Positions 9,023 to 19,350 are shown, counted from the first letter of the stretch. The stretch: 64,000 nucleotides of DNA from Gammaproteobacteria bacterium (GCA_030428835.1 JAUIEP010000003.1:41990-105989); one strand, 5' to 3'. Translations and numbers: made by a program. The notes: a model not told the origin generated them from the sequence alone.

Positions 9023-11725
9023 ATGAGACGCCATATCCCCGTCATCGCCCTCGTGTTGGGCACGCTACCCAATCTGGTGGTGTCGCAGCAACAGGAAGCG
9101 CTGAGCAAGGACTACGGGCTCGTGGACGAGAACAAGCCGGTGGTGTGTCTCCTGCCAGGCCGGGTGCGCAAGCTCGGCTCGGTGATGACCTACCTGGAGC
9201 GCCGCAAGCCGCGCGAGATGTCCGCTTCCGAGTGCGAGATTCGCGGCGGCGAGTACACCCTGTACGATCGCGCCAACTACGAAAACGCGCTCGCCGTCTG
9301 GCGCCAGGCGGCCGACGAGGGCGATGCCACGGCCCAGGTCTACGTGGGCGAAATCTACGAGAAGGGCTGGGTGGGCGAGCCCGACTACGCCACCGCCGCC
9401 ACCTGGTACGCGAAGGCCGCGGAACAGGGTGATCGACGCGCCAAGCGCCGTCTCGCCTACTTCTACGAGAACGGCCTCGGGGTCGGCGAAGACCGCCAGC
9501 AGGCCCTGAGCCTGTGGCGCGATGCGCTGGGACTGAAAGAGGACCTGGTCCTGGCCTCCGAGCTCGAGGCCGCAAAGTCCGAGGCGCAGCGCCAGATCGA
9601 CGCCCTGGTCGCCCAGCTCGAAGAGCAGAACATCCAGACCGGGCGACTGCAGCGCAACCTCGACCAGGTCCGCGCAGAACTGGCCGCGCAATCCCGTTCG
9701 CTGCAGACCGAGCAAACCGCCGCGCGGAGGCTGGAACAGCAGGTGGCGACCTCGCGAGCCGCCGGCGACAACGCGCGCGTACGCGAACTGGAGGCGCAGC
9801 TCGCCGCCAGCGAGGCGCGGGTGGAGGAGCAGGAAATCGCCATTGAGCTGCTGCAGGCAGACGTCGCCGCGCAGCAGGCGCAGGTCAAGGCCAGCTTGCG
9901 ACGCGCCGAGGTACGCGGCAAGCAACTGGCCAAAGCGAAGGCGGAATTGCTCGCGGAGTCCAGCCGCGGTGCCGCGTTGTTGCGCGAGCTCAAGGAAAAG
10001 GACCTCGCCGTCCGGGCGCTGGAGGAGCAGGTGGTGGCGGCGCAAACGCAGCTCGCGCAATCGCGGAGCAAGCAGGAGCAACTGTCCACGCAGGTCTCCT
10101 CCGCCAGTGGCGCCGACAAGGCGGCCCTCGAGCAGGAGCTCGCACGCGCCCTGGCGGACGTGCAGAAGCGCGAGCAACAGATGCAGGTGCTGAAGAGCCA
10201 GGCGGCGCAACAGCGCGCGGCTTTCGATGCGCAACTCGCGGAGTCGAAGATCCGGGAGGCGGACCTGAGCGCGGAACTCGCGCGCAGCCAGCAGGAGAAG
10301 GAACAGCTCGCCGCCAGGCTTTCGAACACCAACGAACGGCTCGCTAAGCTGGAACAGGATCTCACGGACGCGCGCCACCAGTTGGCGGACCGGCAGGCCG
10401 CCGCCGCGGGGCTGCGCGACCGGTTGGCCACACTGGGCAGTGGTGACAGCGCGGAGCGCGACGCGCTGCAGCGCAAGATCGCGGAGCAGGAGGCCGCCAT
10501 CGCCGGTCTGCAGCAGGAGCGGGACAAGCTGGTGGCCGGCTGGCAGGCAATGGAGCAGGAGCGCGACCAGGTGCGCTCCGAGCTCTCCGACGAGGTCGAC
10601 ACGACGAGCTGGCTCAATGTGGAGCTCGAATCGGCGAGCAGCAAGATGGCGGCCCTGCGCGACGAACTCAAGGCGGCGCAACTGGCCCTCGCCGATGCCA
10701 ACTTCGCCAAGACGCAGCTGACCGAGGATGTGCAGCGCCTGGAGGAGGACCTGTCACGCAGCGAGCAGCGCAGTGCCGCGGATCGGCGGGTCATGGAACA
10801 ACAGCTCAACAGGATGCGGGAGCAACTGGCCGACGCCAGCGCCGGTGTTGCGCAGGCCCGCACCGTCGCACTGCGCACGGAGAGTGATTTCGAACGCTAC
10901 GGCCAGCGCCAGCAGTCGCGCGCGGCGGCCCTGCGCCAGGCCCGGCCGGTGGTCGCCTCGATAACGCAGATTCCGAAGGGTGCGCCCAAGGTGCGCTATC
11001 GGGCCGTGATCATCGCGAACTACGATTACGACTACCTGCCCGACCTGTCATCGCCGCCGAACGACGCCAATCAATTGATGAAAGTGCTGCAACAGGAATA
11101 CGGCTTCGATGTAAAAGTGCACATCAATCTCGGCCGTTCGGAGATGTACAAGGTGCTCGCGCAGGTGCGCAAGTTCGATGAGGACGACAGCGTGCTGCTG
11201 TACTACGTGGGCCACGGCAGGATGGACGAATTCGGCGACGGCTACTGGCTGCCGGTCGATTACAACACGTCGCGCCCGCTGGCTGATGCAATCTCCAGCT
11301 CCGACCTGACCCAGACCATGAACCAGAGCAAGGCCAGGCACCTGATGGTCATGGCGGACAGCTGCTACTCCGGCGCGCTCGCGCGCAACGGCGACCCCAC
11401 GCTGGCCAAGAACATCCCGGCGCTGCTCAACTACTGGATGGCGAACAAGTCACGCACGGTCCTTACCTCCGGCGGCCTGAAGCCGGTGCTGCGCGAGGGA
11501 CCGAACAATCACTCCATCTTCGCCACGGCGCTGCTGGATGTGCTGGAAGCGAACGGGGGTGCCATCAACGGGGAAATGCTGCACGCGCAGCTCTACGAAC
11601 GTGTGCGCGAGTCAGCCGCCCAGGCGGGCTTCCTGGACCAGCGACCGCAGTTCGCGGCCGTCGAGGATGCCGGCCACGAGAACGGCCAGTTCGTCTTCAT
11701 GCGGCCGGATACGCTCAGGCTGTAG
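9023..11725 (+). CDS. Exported Sel1 / coiled-coil / caspase-fold protease
   Basis: 900 aa from ATG 9023, chosen because AGGAGG sits at 9011-9016 and a signal peptide follows (about 1-22); an upstream GTG at 8984 would bury the signal. Residues about 83-170 are two Sel1-like repeats (AAEQGDRRAKRRLAYFYENG). Residues about 170-640 are a long Glu/Gln/Ala/Arg-rich coiled coil. The C-terminal 230 residues are a peptidase C14 (caspase) domain with the catalytic His731 in YYVGHG and Cys781 in DSCYSG, so it looks active. Caspase-fold bacterial enzymes cleave after Arg/Lys or Asp and act in regulated proteolysis or cell death. It is the last gene of the kinase/phosphatase/FHA block and the likely effector; target and trigger are unknown. 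Confidence 0.92.
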   Translation: MRRHIPVIALVLGTLPNLVVSQQQEALSKDYGLVDENKPVVCLLPGRVRKLGSVMTYLERRKPREMSASECEIRGGEYTLYDRANYENALAVWRQAADEGDATAQVYVGEIYEKGWVGEPDYATAATWYAKAAEQGDRRAKRRLAYFYENGLGVGEDRQQALSLWRDALGLKEDLVLASELEAAKSEAQRQIDALVAQLEEQNIQTGRLQRNLDQVRAELAAQSRSLQTEQTAARRLEQQVATSRAAGDNARVRELEAQLAASEARVEEQEIAIELLQADVAAQQAQVKASLRRAEVRGKQLAKAKAELLAESSRGAALLRELKEKDLAVRALEEQVVAAQTQLAQSRSKQEQLSTQVSSASGADKAALEQELARALADVQKREQQMQVLKSQAAQQRAAFDAQLAESKIREADLSAELARSQQEKEQLAARLSNTNERLAKLEQDLTDARHQLADRQAAAAGLRDRLATLGSGDSAERDALQRKIAEQEAAIAGLQQERDKLVAGWQAMEQERDQVRSELSDEVDTTSWLNVELESASSKMAALRDELKAAQLALADANFAKTQLTEDVQRLEEDLSRSEQRSAADRRVMEQQLNRMREQLADASAGVAQARTVALRTESDFERYGQRQQSRAAALRQARPVVASITQIPKGAPKVRYRAVIIANYDYDYLPDLSSPPNDANQLMKVLQQEYGFDVKVHINLGRSEMYKVLAQVRKFDEDDSVLLYYVGHGRMDEFGDGYWLPVDYNTSRPLADAISSSDLTQTMNQSKARHLMVMADSCYSGALARNGDPTLAKNIPALLNYWMANKSRTVLTSGGLKPVLREGPNNHSIFATALLDVLEANGGAINGEMLHAQLYERVRESAAQAGFLDQRPQFAAVEDAGHENGQFVFMRPDTLRL

Positions 11726-11730
11726 GCACG

Positions 11731-11752
11731 CGGCGGGCCGGCTGGCCCGCCG
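11731..11752. terminator. Bidirectional hairpin between caspase and ALDH genes
   Basis: A perfect 9-bp GC stem (CGGCGGGCC with GGCCCGCCG) and loop GGCT lies between two convergent stops. No T-run follows, but the position fits a shared terminator. Confidence 0.6.
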
Positions 11753-11757
11753 GGAAA

Positions 11758-13191
11758 TCAGCGGTCCTTGTTGCGGATCACCAGGTTGCGAATCTCCGAC
11801 ATGTCCTCGATGGCGAAGATGATGCCCTCGCGACCCAGCCCTGAGTCCTTCACCCCGCCGTAGGGCATGTTGTCCACGCGGAAGGACGGCACGTCGCCGA
11901 TCACCACACCACCCACGTCGAGTTCATCCCAGGCTTTCTGCGCCTTGTACAGGTCGCGCGTGAAAATGCCCGCCTGCAGGCCGAACTTCGAGTCGTTCAC
12001 CTCGGCCAGCGCCGCGTCGAAGTCGTCGAAGGTGGAGATGCTCGCCACCGGGCCGAAGGCCTCTTCGACCCCCAGCGTGCAGTCCTTCGGCGTGTTCTCG
12101 ACCAGCGTCGGCTCCATCATCACCCCGTCGCGCTTGCCGCCGCACAGGATTTTGCCGCCTTTCTCGGCGGCCTCGTTGGCCCAGCTCTCCAGGCGCGCCG
12201 CATCCTTCTCGGAGATGACGGGACCGATGAAGGTGTTTTCCTCCTTCGGGTCGCCCATGGGCAGGCTCTTCACCCTGGCCACCAGCTTGTCGCGCAGTTC
12301 GGGGTAAATGGCGCTGTGGACCATGATGCGCTGCACGCTGATACAACTCTGGCCGGACTGGTAGAACGCCCCGAAGACGATGCGCTCCACCGCATCGTCG
12401 ATGTCCGCGTCCTCGTCCACGATACACGCCGCATTACCGCCCAGTTCCAGCACCACGGGCTTCTTGCCGGCGCGCGCCTTCAGCGCCCAGCCCACATCGG
12501 GAGAGCCGGTAAAACTCAGCAGCTTGAGGCGATCGTCGGTGGTGAGCAGGTCGGCGCCGTCGCGGGAAGCCGGCAGGATGGAGAAAGCACCGGGCGGGAG
12601 ATCCGTCTCGCTCATCACTTCGCCGATCAGCAGTGCGCCGATCGGCGTCAGGCTCGCCGGTTTCATCACGAACGGGCAACCGATCGCCAGCGCCGGCGCG
12701 ATCTTGTGCGCGGCCAGGTTCAACGGGAAGTTGAACGGCGAAATAAACGAGCAGGGGCCGATCGGCACGCGCTTCCACATGGCGCTGTAGCCGCGGGCGC
12801 GGGGCGAGATCTCGAGGTTCATGACCTCGCCGTTGATGCGCACCGACTCCTCGGCGGCGATGCGGAACGTATCGATGAGGCGCGAGACCTCACCGCGCGC
12901 ATCCTTGATGGGCTTGCCCGCTTCCACGCAGAGTGAGTACGCAAACTCCTCGAAGCGCTCGGTAAACCGGTCCACGCAGTGGTTGAGGATCTCCTGCCGC
13001 TGGTAGGCCGGCATCTTGCGCATGGCTTCAAAGCTCGCGTCCGCGGCCGCGATTGCCTGCTCGATGGCATCGGCGTCGGCGAGGGCGACCCTGGTCGCCA
13101 CCTCGCCGGAGTACTTGTCGATAACGTCGAGGTCTTCGTTAGCGTAGACCGCCTTGTTCGCCAGGTAGTAGGGATAGGTTTCCTTCAGCAT
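11758..13191 (-). CDS. NAD(P)-dependent aldehyde dehydrogenase
   Basis: 477 aa, normal length for the ALDH superfamily. Visible motifs are the N-terminal SPFNFPLNL with PFVMKPAS (cofactor binding), FTGSPDVG, the general-base segment LELGGNA, and the nucleophile C283 in GQSCIS. The sequence is of the lactaldehyde/glyceraldehyde-3-phosphate-like branch, judged by GQSCISVQR. It oxidises an aldehyde to the acid in the cytoplasm. The start lies 12 bases after the stop of the thiamine-diphosphate enzyme upstream in the same direction, so the two are an operon. That enzyme could make the aldehyde or the ketol that this one uses. The exact substrate is not readable from sequence. Confidence 0.95.
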   Translation of the reverse strand: MLKETYPYYLANKAVYANEDLDVIDKYSGEVATRVALADADAIEQAIAAADASFEAMRKMPAYQRQEILNHCVDRFTERFEEFAYSLCVEAGKPIKDARGEVSRLIDTFRIAAEESVRINGEVMNLEISPRARGYSAMWKRVPIGPCSFISPFNFPLNLAAHKIAPALAIGCPFVMKPASLTPIGALLIGEVMSETDLPPGAFSILPASRDGADLLTTDDRLKLLSFTGSPDVGWALKARAGKKPVVLELGGNAACIVDEDADIDDAVERIVFGAFYQSGQSCISVQRIMVHSAIYPELRDKLVARVKSLPMGDPKEENTFIGPVISEKDAARLESWANEAAEKGGKILCGGKRDGVMMEPTLVENTPKDCTLGVEEAFGPVASISTFDDFDAALAEVNDSKFGLQAGIFTRDLYKAQKAWDELDVGGVVIGDVPSFRVDNMPYGGVKDSGLGREGIIFAIEDMSEIRNLVIRNKDR

Positions 13192-13203
13192 GACCGCCCT
13201 CCC

Positions 13204-14844
<1,641 letters not shown>

Positions 14845-15013
14845 GGGCAATATCCTTATAGTTCCTAAAGTTTTATGTGCGATCCGGTCCGCTAATTCTA
14901 GTCGCAAATTTCGGGATGTGTGGCGAGAAGGCACATTTATTACACGCCTTGTGCGCTGCCGGCCGCGGCGTTGCCGGGGCAGGACCCGGGAAGGTGATGC
15001 CAGGGGCTCGCCG

Positions 15014-15547
15014 TCAAAAGCGGTAACGCATATCGAGCACCCCGCCGTACTGGCTCTGGTCCTCGGTCTCGAAGTAGCGCAGGCCCAGGTCGAGTTCAAG
15101 CTCCCCGGCAAACTGCACGCTCACTCCACCACCGAGTTTGCCCGCGAGATAGACGCCTTTGCGACTCAGGTCGGTCTTGGTGACGGAACTCTGTCCGTCC
15201 CGCTCCTGGAAGGCGGGGCCGATACCGATGACGGCGTAGGGTGCCACTGACCCGGCCGGGCGCCAGCGCAGGTTGGCAAGCAACGCGAACGTGTTCACGT
15301 TGCCCTCGGCGTTCTGCTCTCCCGCCTCGCCGTCCTCCCCGTCGGGGTTGTAGCCGTGCAGGGTGTCCCGGTGCCAGGCCAGTTCCAACTCGTAGCAGAG
15401 CGCGCCGCGGGCAGCCCCGACCGCGATGGCGGTCATCGGCTGCACCTTGTTCGTGGCCTCGAACTCGTCCGAGTTCTCGGTGTAATCCGGCGCCATCATG
15501 CCCACTGCCAGGGCGAGGTAACAACCGGTCGCGAAACTACAGCTCAT
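15014..15547 (-). CDS. Small outer-membrane beta-barrel-like protein
   Basis: 177 aa if it starts at ATG 15547. The sequence alternates polar and hydrophobic residues as in 8-strand barrels (AIAVGAARGALCYELELAW, YAVIGIGPAFQ, GKLGGGVSVQFAGELELDLGLRYFE) and ends in MRYRF with a terminal Phe. This resembles the OmpA/OmpW or P44 small porin-like family. A classical signal peptide is not seen; MSCSFATGCYLALAVG is weakly hydrophobic and may be the first strand. The frame is open upstream to 15757, so the true start, and a signal, could be earlier. No operon partner is evident. Confidence 0.65.
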   Translation of the reverse strand: MSCSFATGCYLALAVGMMAPDYTENSDEFEATNKVQPMTAIAVGAARGALCYELELAWHRDTLHGYNPDGEDGEAGEQNAEGNVNTFALLANLRWRPAGSVAPYAVIGIGPAFQERDGQSSVTKTDLSRKGVYLAGKLGGGVSVQFAGELELDLGLRYFETEDQSQYGGVLDMRYRF

Positions 15548-15887
15548 GCGGGGCTCTCCTTGGCTATCGCGGGCTGGCGGGGCGCTCCCAGTATAACGAC
15601 CCTCCGGCGGGGCAGCAGCGGCGCTGGCGGCGACCGGCTCGACGCGCGGGCACGCACCGCGAAAGACTAGCCTAAGCCATTGTTTTAGCTTACCTTTCGC
15701 GAATTCTGAGCGCCAGTTCACAGCCGGAGCCGGGGCTGCGAAGAATGCGCTGTACAAGCGTGAATTTTCACGCTATGAATTAGCCCGAGTAATCCTCCCG
15801 GCGCTGATGCGCCTGGCAGCGGCCGCCTTCGCCCCAACCCGCCGAGAGCGACCTAAGAAAAAAGCAGTCTCGAGGGAGTCTCCGGCC
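15548..15887. other. Intergenic region between divergent OMP and sulfatase genes
   Basis: A 340-base stretch with no supported gene. It must hold the promoters of both divergent neighbours. The only clear structure is the palindrome at 15757-15774. The left part reads open on the minus strand and may include an N-terminal extension of the outer-membrane protein. Confidence 0.5.
15757..15774. promoter_or_regulatory. 18-bp operator-like palindrome
   Basis: AGCGTGAA-TT-TTCACGCT has perfect 8-bp arms. It lies about 110 bases before the sulfatase start in a region shared by divergent genes, as expected of a dimeric repressor or activator site. The regulator is not encoded next to it. Confidence 0.5.
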
Positions 15888-17240
15888 GTGCATCATCGTT
15901 CTCGCACCCTGCGGCAGTTGCTCGCCGTTCTCGTCATCGCCGTCACAGCACTGCCGGCGACGGCACAGACCCCGACAGGGCGCAATATCCTGTTCATCGC
16001 CATCGACGACCTGCGCGACTGGCCGGGCTACACCGGCAACTACGGCGGCACGATTCACACGCCCCACATCGATGCGCTGGCCAGCGTGTCCACGCGCTTT
16101 ACCAATGCCTATGCGAGTGTCCCGGTATGCCTCGGCTCGCGGACCAGTGTGGTGACGGGCTTGAGTCCCGCCACGCACCAGGTGGGACTGGACGGCTCAC
16201 TCGTCGGCGTGAATACGCCACAGTACAGCGCGATCTACGAAAATCCCGCCATAAAGACGCTTCCCGAGGTCATGAGTGACAACGGGTACTACTCCGCCGC
16301 CGCCGGCAAGGTATTCCATCGTCAAATCCCGGAGAAGTGGGACGAGGTCGGCCCGGCGACGATCATCTCGGAGCTGTTCAACCCGTTCGACCCCGGCCCG
16401 GATGGCACGTACATCGTCCCGGAGGTTTTGCCCCCGGAAATGGAGCATCCCGACCAGACCGTGGCCAACTGGGCGATCAACTTCATCGAGACCTACACCG
16501 CACCCAATCCCTTTTTCCTCGCGGTCGGTTTCTACCAGCCCCATATCCCCTGGCGCGTGCCGCAATGGGCCTACGACCTTTACCCGATCGGCTCGGTGGT
16601 TGCGCACACACCCACTCCCGGCGACCTGGACGACGAGCCGAATGCCGCGGTCAACAGCGTCAGCAACCAGCTTCCCTCGGGGCTGACGGTGCACGAGGCG
16701 GTCGAGCTTGCCGGCAAGTCTATCGACTACACGCAGGCCTACCTGGCGACTGTCAGCCATACGGATGCGATGATCGGCGAGGTGATGCAGGCCTTGCAGA
16801 ACAGCGCCTTCGCCGGCAACACCGATGTGGTGCTGTGGTCGGATCACGGTTTTCACCTGGGCGAGAAGTTCCACTGGAACAAACTGACGTTCTGGGAGCC
16901 AGCGGTGCGCGTACCCCTGCTGGTCAGTTCCGCGAACAACCCCGACTACCCCGCGGTAGACGAGCCCCGCGTCGTCAGCCTGCTCGACCTGGCGCCCACG
17001 GTGCTGGACCTGGCGGGCCTGCCGCCCTTCGCGCAGTTTGAAGGCGTGCCCCTGCACGATGCGATCAACGCGGGGCCCGTGGAGGTGTACCTGCGCGAGG
17101 GTCGCGCGACGATCACGGCCGGGGAGAAGTTCGTGGACTACGACCTCAGCAAGAACCGCAATTCCCACATTGCCACCTACGACCTCGATACGGACCCCGA
17201 GGAACTCATTAACCTTACGCCACCCCCGTCCGGTTGTTGA
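15888..17240 (+). CDS. Exported type-I sulfatase-fold protein (iduronate-2-sulfatase-like)
   Basis: 450 aa from GTG 15888, chosen because GAGGGA lies 10 bases upstream and a signal peptide follows (about 1-27, cleavage at ATA/Q). The fold is clear: NILFIAIDDLRDW near the N-terminus (metal-binding DD), HTPHIDALA, FFLAVGFYQPHIPW, and LWSDHGFHLGEKFHW (metal and substrate histidines). The active-site cysteine, C81, is in CLGSR. Type-I sulfatases normally have C-x-P-x-R or C-x-A-x-R for conversion to formylglycine; here the third position is Gly. The enzyme may be poorly matured, or may be a phosphonate hydrolase or a dead homologue. No sulfatase-maturing enzyme is in the window. Confidence 0.88.
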   Translation: MHHRSRTLRQLLAVLVIAVTALPATAQTPTGRNILFIAIDDLRDWPGYTGNYGGTIHTPHIDALASVSTRFTNAYASVPVCLGSRTSVVTGLSPATHQVGLDGSLVGVNTPQYSAIYENPAIKTLPEVMSDNGYYSAAAGKVFHRQIPEKWDEVGPATIISELFNPFDPGPDGTYIVPEVLPPEMEHPDQTVANWAINFIETYTAPNPFFLAVGFYQPHIPWRVPQWAYDLYPIGSVVAHTPTPGDLDDEPNAAVNSVSNQLPSGLTVHEAVELAGKSIDYTQAYLATVSHTDAMIGEVMQALQNSAFAGNTDVVLWSDHGFHLGEKFHWNKLTFWEPAVRVPLLVSSANNPDYPAVDEPRVVSLLDLAPTVLDLAGLPPFAQFEGVPLHDAINAGPVEVYLREGRATITAGEKFVDYDLSKNRNSHIATYDLDTDPEELINLTPPPSGC

Positions 17241-17245
17241 CGGCG

Positions 17246-17261
17246 CCCGACCTGTGTCGGG
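17246..17261. terminator. Hairpin between convergent sulfatase and hydratase genes
   Basis: CCCGAC-CTGT-GTCGGG, a 6-bp stem and 4-base loop, directly follows the sulfatase stop and precedes the stop of the convergent gene. There is no T-run. Confidence 0.4.
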
Positions 17262-17273
17262 GCAGGCCCGCGC

Positions 17274-18044
17274 TCACTGCTCCTTTTCGCTGCGGCCCCG
17301 CGCCATGACGTCCTCGCGCCGCGCGGCAAATGCCGCGCCGAACGCCTGGCGCGAGTAGTTGATCGCCCGCGCCTCTTCCCATTCGAGCGCTTCACGGTAA
17401 GGCAGTGAATAGCCTTCCTCGATCAGCGGCTTGTACGCCGCGAGCACCTCGGGCACGCAGGCGCACATGTCCTCGGCCATCTTGACGGCGCGCGGCAACA
17501 GTTCGTCGGCCGGCAGTACATGGTTGACGAGGCCCCACTCGTAAGCCTGCTGCGCGAACACCGGCGCCCCGGTGAAGGAGATTTCCTTGGCGCGCGACAG
17601 GCCGATGAGCCGGGGCAGTTTCTGCGACAGCCCCCAACCCGGCAGCACGCCGACGCGCGCGTGAGTGTCCGCGAAACGCGCGTTCTCGGAGGCGATCAGC
17701 ACATCGCAGGCAAGCGCCATCTCGAAACCACCGGTAACGCAGTGGCCGTTGATCGCGCCGATGATGGGGCCGGGAAATGACTCCATTGCGCGCGCGATCA
17801 CGTTGTCCGCCTCGTCCGCGGCGGTGTGTTCGGTCGACGCCAGCTCCTTGAGGTCGAAGCCGGCACAGAAGGCGCGACCGCTGCCCGTGAGAATTAACAC
17901 GCGGATGCTCTCGTCACGCACGCATTCGGCGAACACCTCGACAAAGTCCGCGCGCAACTCGCGCGACAGCGCATTCATCTCGTCCGGGCGATTCAGGGTG
18001 ACGATGGCGAAACCGTCGCGCTTGTCCAGCAATACCTTGTTCAT
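17274..18044 (-). CDS. Enoyl-CoA hydratase/isomerase family protein
   Basis: 256 aa, full length for the crotonase fold. FCAGFDLKE (oxyanion-hole region) and GHCVTGGFEMALACD are present, with the first catalytic glutamate in GGFE. At the place of the second glutamate of true hydratases (PEI in classical enzymes) it has THAR, so a His/Ala replaces it. That pattern is common in isomerases and other crotonase-fold activities, so hydration is not certain. Substrate is a CoA thioester in the cytoplasm. It lies one base after the SDR upstream and belongs to the operon headed by the MarR gene. Confidence 0.92.
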   Translation of the reverse strand: MNKVLLDKRDGFAIVTLNRPDEMNALSRELRADFVEVFAECVRDESIRVLILTGSGRAFCAGFDLKELASTEHTAADEADNVIARAMESFPGPIIGAINGHCVTGGFEMALACDVLIASENARFADTHARVGVLPGWGLSQKLPRLIGLSRAKEISFTGAPVFAQQAYEWGLVNHVLPADELLPRAVKMAEDMCACVPEVLAAYKPLIEEGYSLPYREALEWEEARAINYSRQAFGAAFAARREDVMARGRSEKEQ

Positions 18045-18045
18045 A

Positions 18046-18885
18046 TCAGCCTCCGAGGTAGGAAGGGACCCGCAACAGGTCCAGTTGTTTGGCGATAGCG
18101 GGCGCGGCGAGCACCTCGTCGGGGCACCACTCGTCGCGCGGCTCGTTGTCGGCGAGCCAGGCGACCACGGCGGCGATGGCCTGGGGTGTGCAAGGCTTGT
18201 AGCGCGCCATCACCTCCTCGGTGATGCCCGCCGCCTTCATCACCTCCGTCACCACCGTGCCGGGCTCGATATTGAAGACCCGCAGGCCGCTGTCGGGGTG
18301 CTCCACGCGCAGCGCGCCGGCCATGCGCGCAAACGCGGCCTTGGAGGACGGGTAGGCAAAACCCCAGCCGCCCCGGGCCGCCGGCACCGGCGGGTTGTTG
18401 AACGCGGTGTACGACACCATGTTCAGTATGGTGCCGCCACCGCGTTCGAGCATGGGGGGCAACAGCGCCTGCACGAGCGCGAGCGGCGTGAAAACGTTGC
18501 CCTGGTAGATCGCGGCGAGCTGCTCCCGCGTCACGTCGAGCACCGGCTCCTGGTTGCCCGTGCCCTGGTACACCGCGTTGTTGAACAAGAGGTCGATGTG
18601 CCCGAACGCCGCCAGCGCGCTGCGCGCGGCCGCGAGCACGCTGGCCTCGTCGAGAATGTCCGCGCGCAGGCACAGCGCCTCGCCACCCGCGTCCGCCACC
18701 GCCTTCGCGGTCGCCTCCAGGCTGCCCGGCAGCGGCGCGTCGCTGCCCACGTGGTCGTGTTGCTCACCCTCGCTCAGGGTGCGCGCCGTGAGCGCAACGC
18801 GGTACCCCGCCCGCGCCAGGGCAACCGCGGTCTCGGCGCCGATGCCGCGGCTCGCGCCGGTGATAAAGGCGGTCTTGTCGCTCAT
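18046..18885 (-). CDS. Short-chain dehydrogenase/reductase
   Basis: 279 aa from ATG 18885, which overlaps the MarR stop by 4 bases (translational coupling). NAD(P)-binding TGASRGIG is at the N-terminus, FNNAVYQG corresponds to the NNAG motif, and YPSSK carries the catalytic Tyr and Lys after MVSY. An insert of about 15 residues after ARTLSEGEQ (HDHVGSDAPLPGS) is typical of a subgroup of SDRs that act on acyl or steroid-like substrates. It probably oxidises or reduces a hydroxyl group in the same degradation route as the hydratase next to it. Confidence 0.93.
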   Translation of the reverse strand: MSDKTAFITGASRGIGAETAVALARAGYRVALTARTLSEGEQHDHVGSDAPLPGSLEATAKAVADAGGEALCLRADILDEASVLAAARSALAAFGHIDLLFNNAVYQGTGNQEPVLDVTREQLAAIYQGNVFTPLALVQALLPPMLERGGGTILNMVSYTAFNNPPVPAARGGWGFAYPSSKAAFARMAGALRVEHPDSGLRVFNIEPGTVVTEVMKAAGITEEVMARYKPCTPQAIAAVVAWLADNEPRDEWCPDEVLAAPAIAKQLDLLRVPSYLGG

Positions 18886-19328
18886 GCCGTGTCCTCCGCA
18901 CTGAGTTGCACAAGGCGCCGCAGCGCCGTCATGGTTACATCCAGCTCCTTTTCCCCGAGCAGCGCGGCGTACTCGTCCCACACGCGCTCGGTGGCCGCGC
19001 CGAGTTGCGCGATCAGGCGCTTACCTGCGGGCGTGAATTCGATCAGCTTGGCACGGGAGTCCGCGGGGTCGGCACTGCGGCTCACGAGGCCGAGGTCCTC
19101 CAGTTCATGCACGCTCTTCATCATGGACTGGGGCGTGACACCCGCGGCGGCGGCCAGGTCGACGCTGCGGCTGGCGCCGTGCCGCTCCAGATGCAGGAAC
19201 ACCGCGCGATGCCGGTGCCGCAAACCCGGAAAGCCGACCGCCGCGAGATCCCGGTCGAGCCGCCGGCGGAAGTCCTGCAATGCCAGCATCAGGGTCTGCC
19301 CGAGTTCATGCTGGGGGTGCCGAGGCAT
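18882..19328 (-). CDS. MarR-family transcriptional regulator
   Basis: 148 aa with the winged helix-turn-helix of MarR proteins: HRAVFLHLERHGASRSVDLA, VTPQSMMKSVHELEDLGLVSR as recognition helix, and the wing DPADSRAKLIEFTPAG. It heads the minus-strand SDR/hydratase operon and is divergent from the LLM oxidoreductase. The 66-base gap between them contains a 19-bp inverted repeat (19351-19369) that fits a MarR dimer. It probably represses both directions until an aromatic or acyl-CoA ligand binds. Confidence 0.93.
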   Translation of the reverse strand: MPRHPQHELGQTLMLALQDFRRRLDRDLAAVGFPGLRHRHRAVFLHLERHGASRSVDLAAAAGVTPQSMMKSVHELEDLGLVSRSADPADSRAKLIEFTPAGKRLIAQLGAATERVWDEYAALLGEKELDVTMTALRRLVQLSAEDTA

Positions 19329-19350
19329 TGCGCGCCCTCATTTAATCATC

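Noticed and set aside
9065..10681. 538-codon minus-strand frame inside the caspase gene
   Set aside because: It is a reverse shadow of the coiled-coil part; Leu/Arg-rich because of Glu/Gln codons on the other strand.
2667..11725. Type VI secretion regulatory locus
   Set aside because: PP2C, FHA and kinase are present, but no TssB, TssC, ClpV, Hcp or VgrG gene appears in the window.
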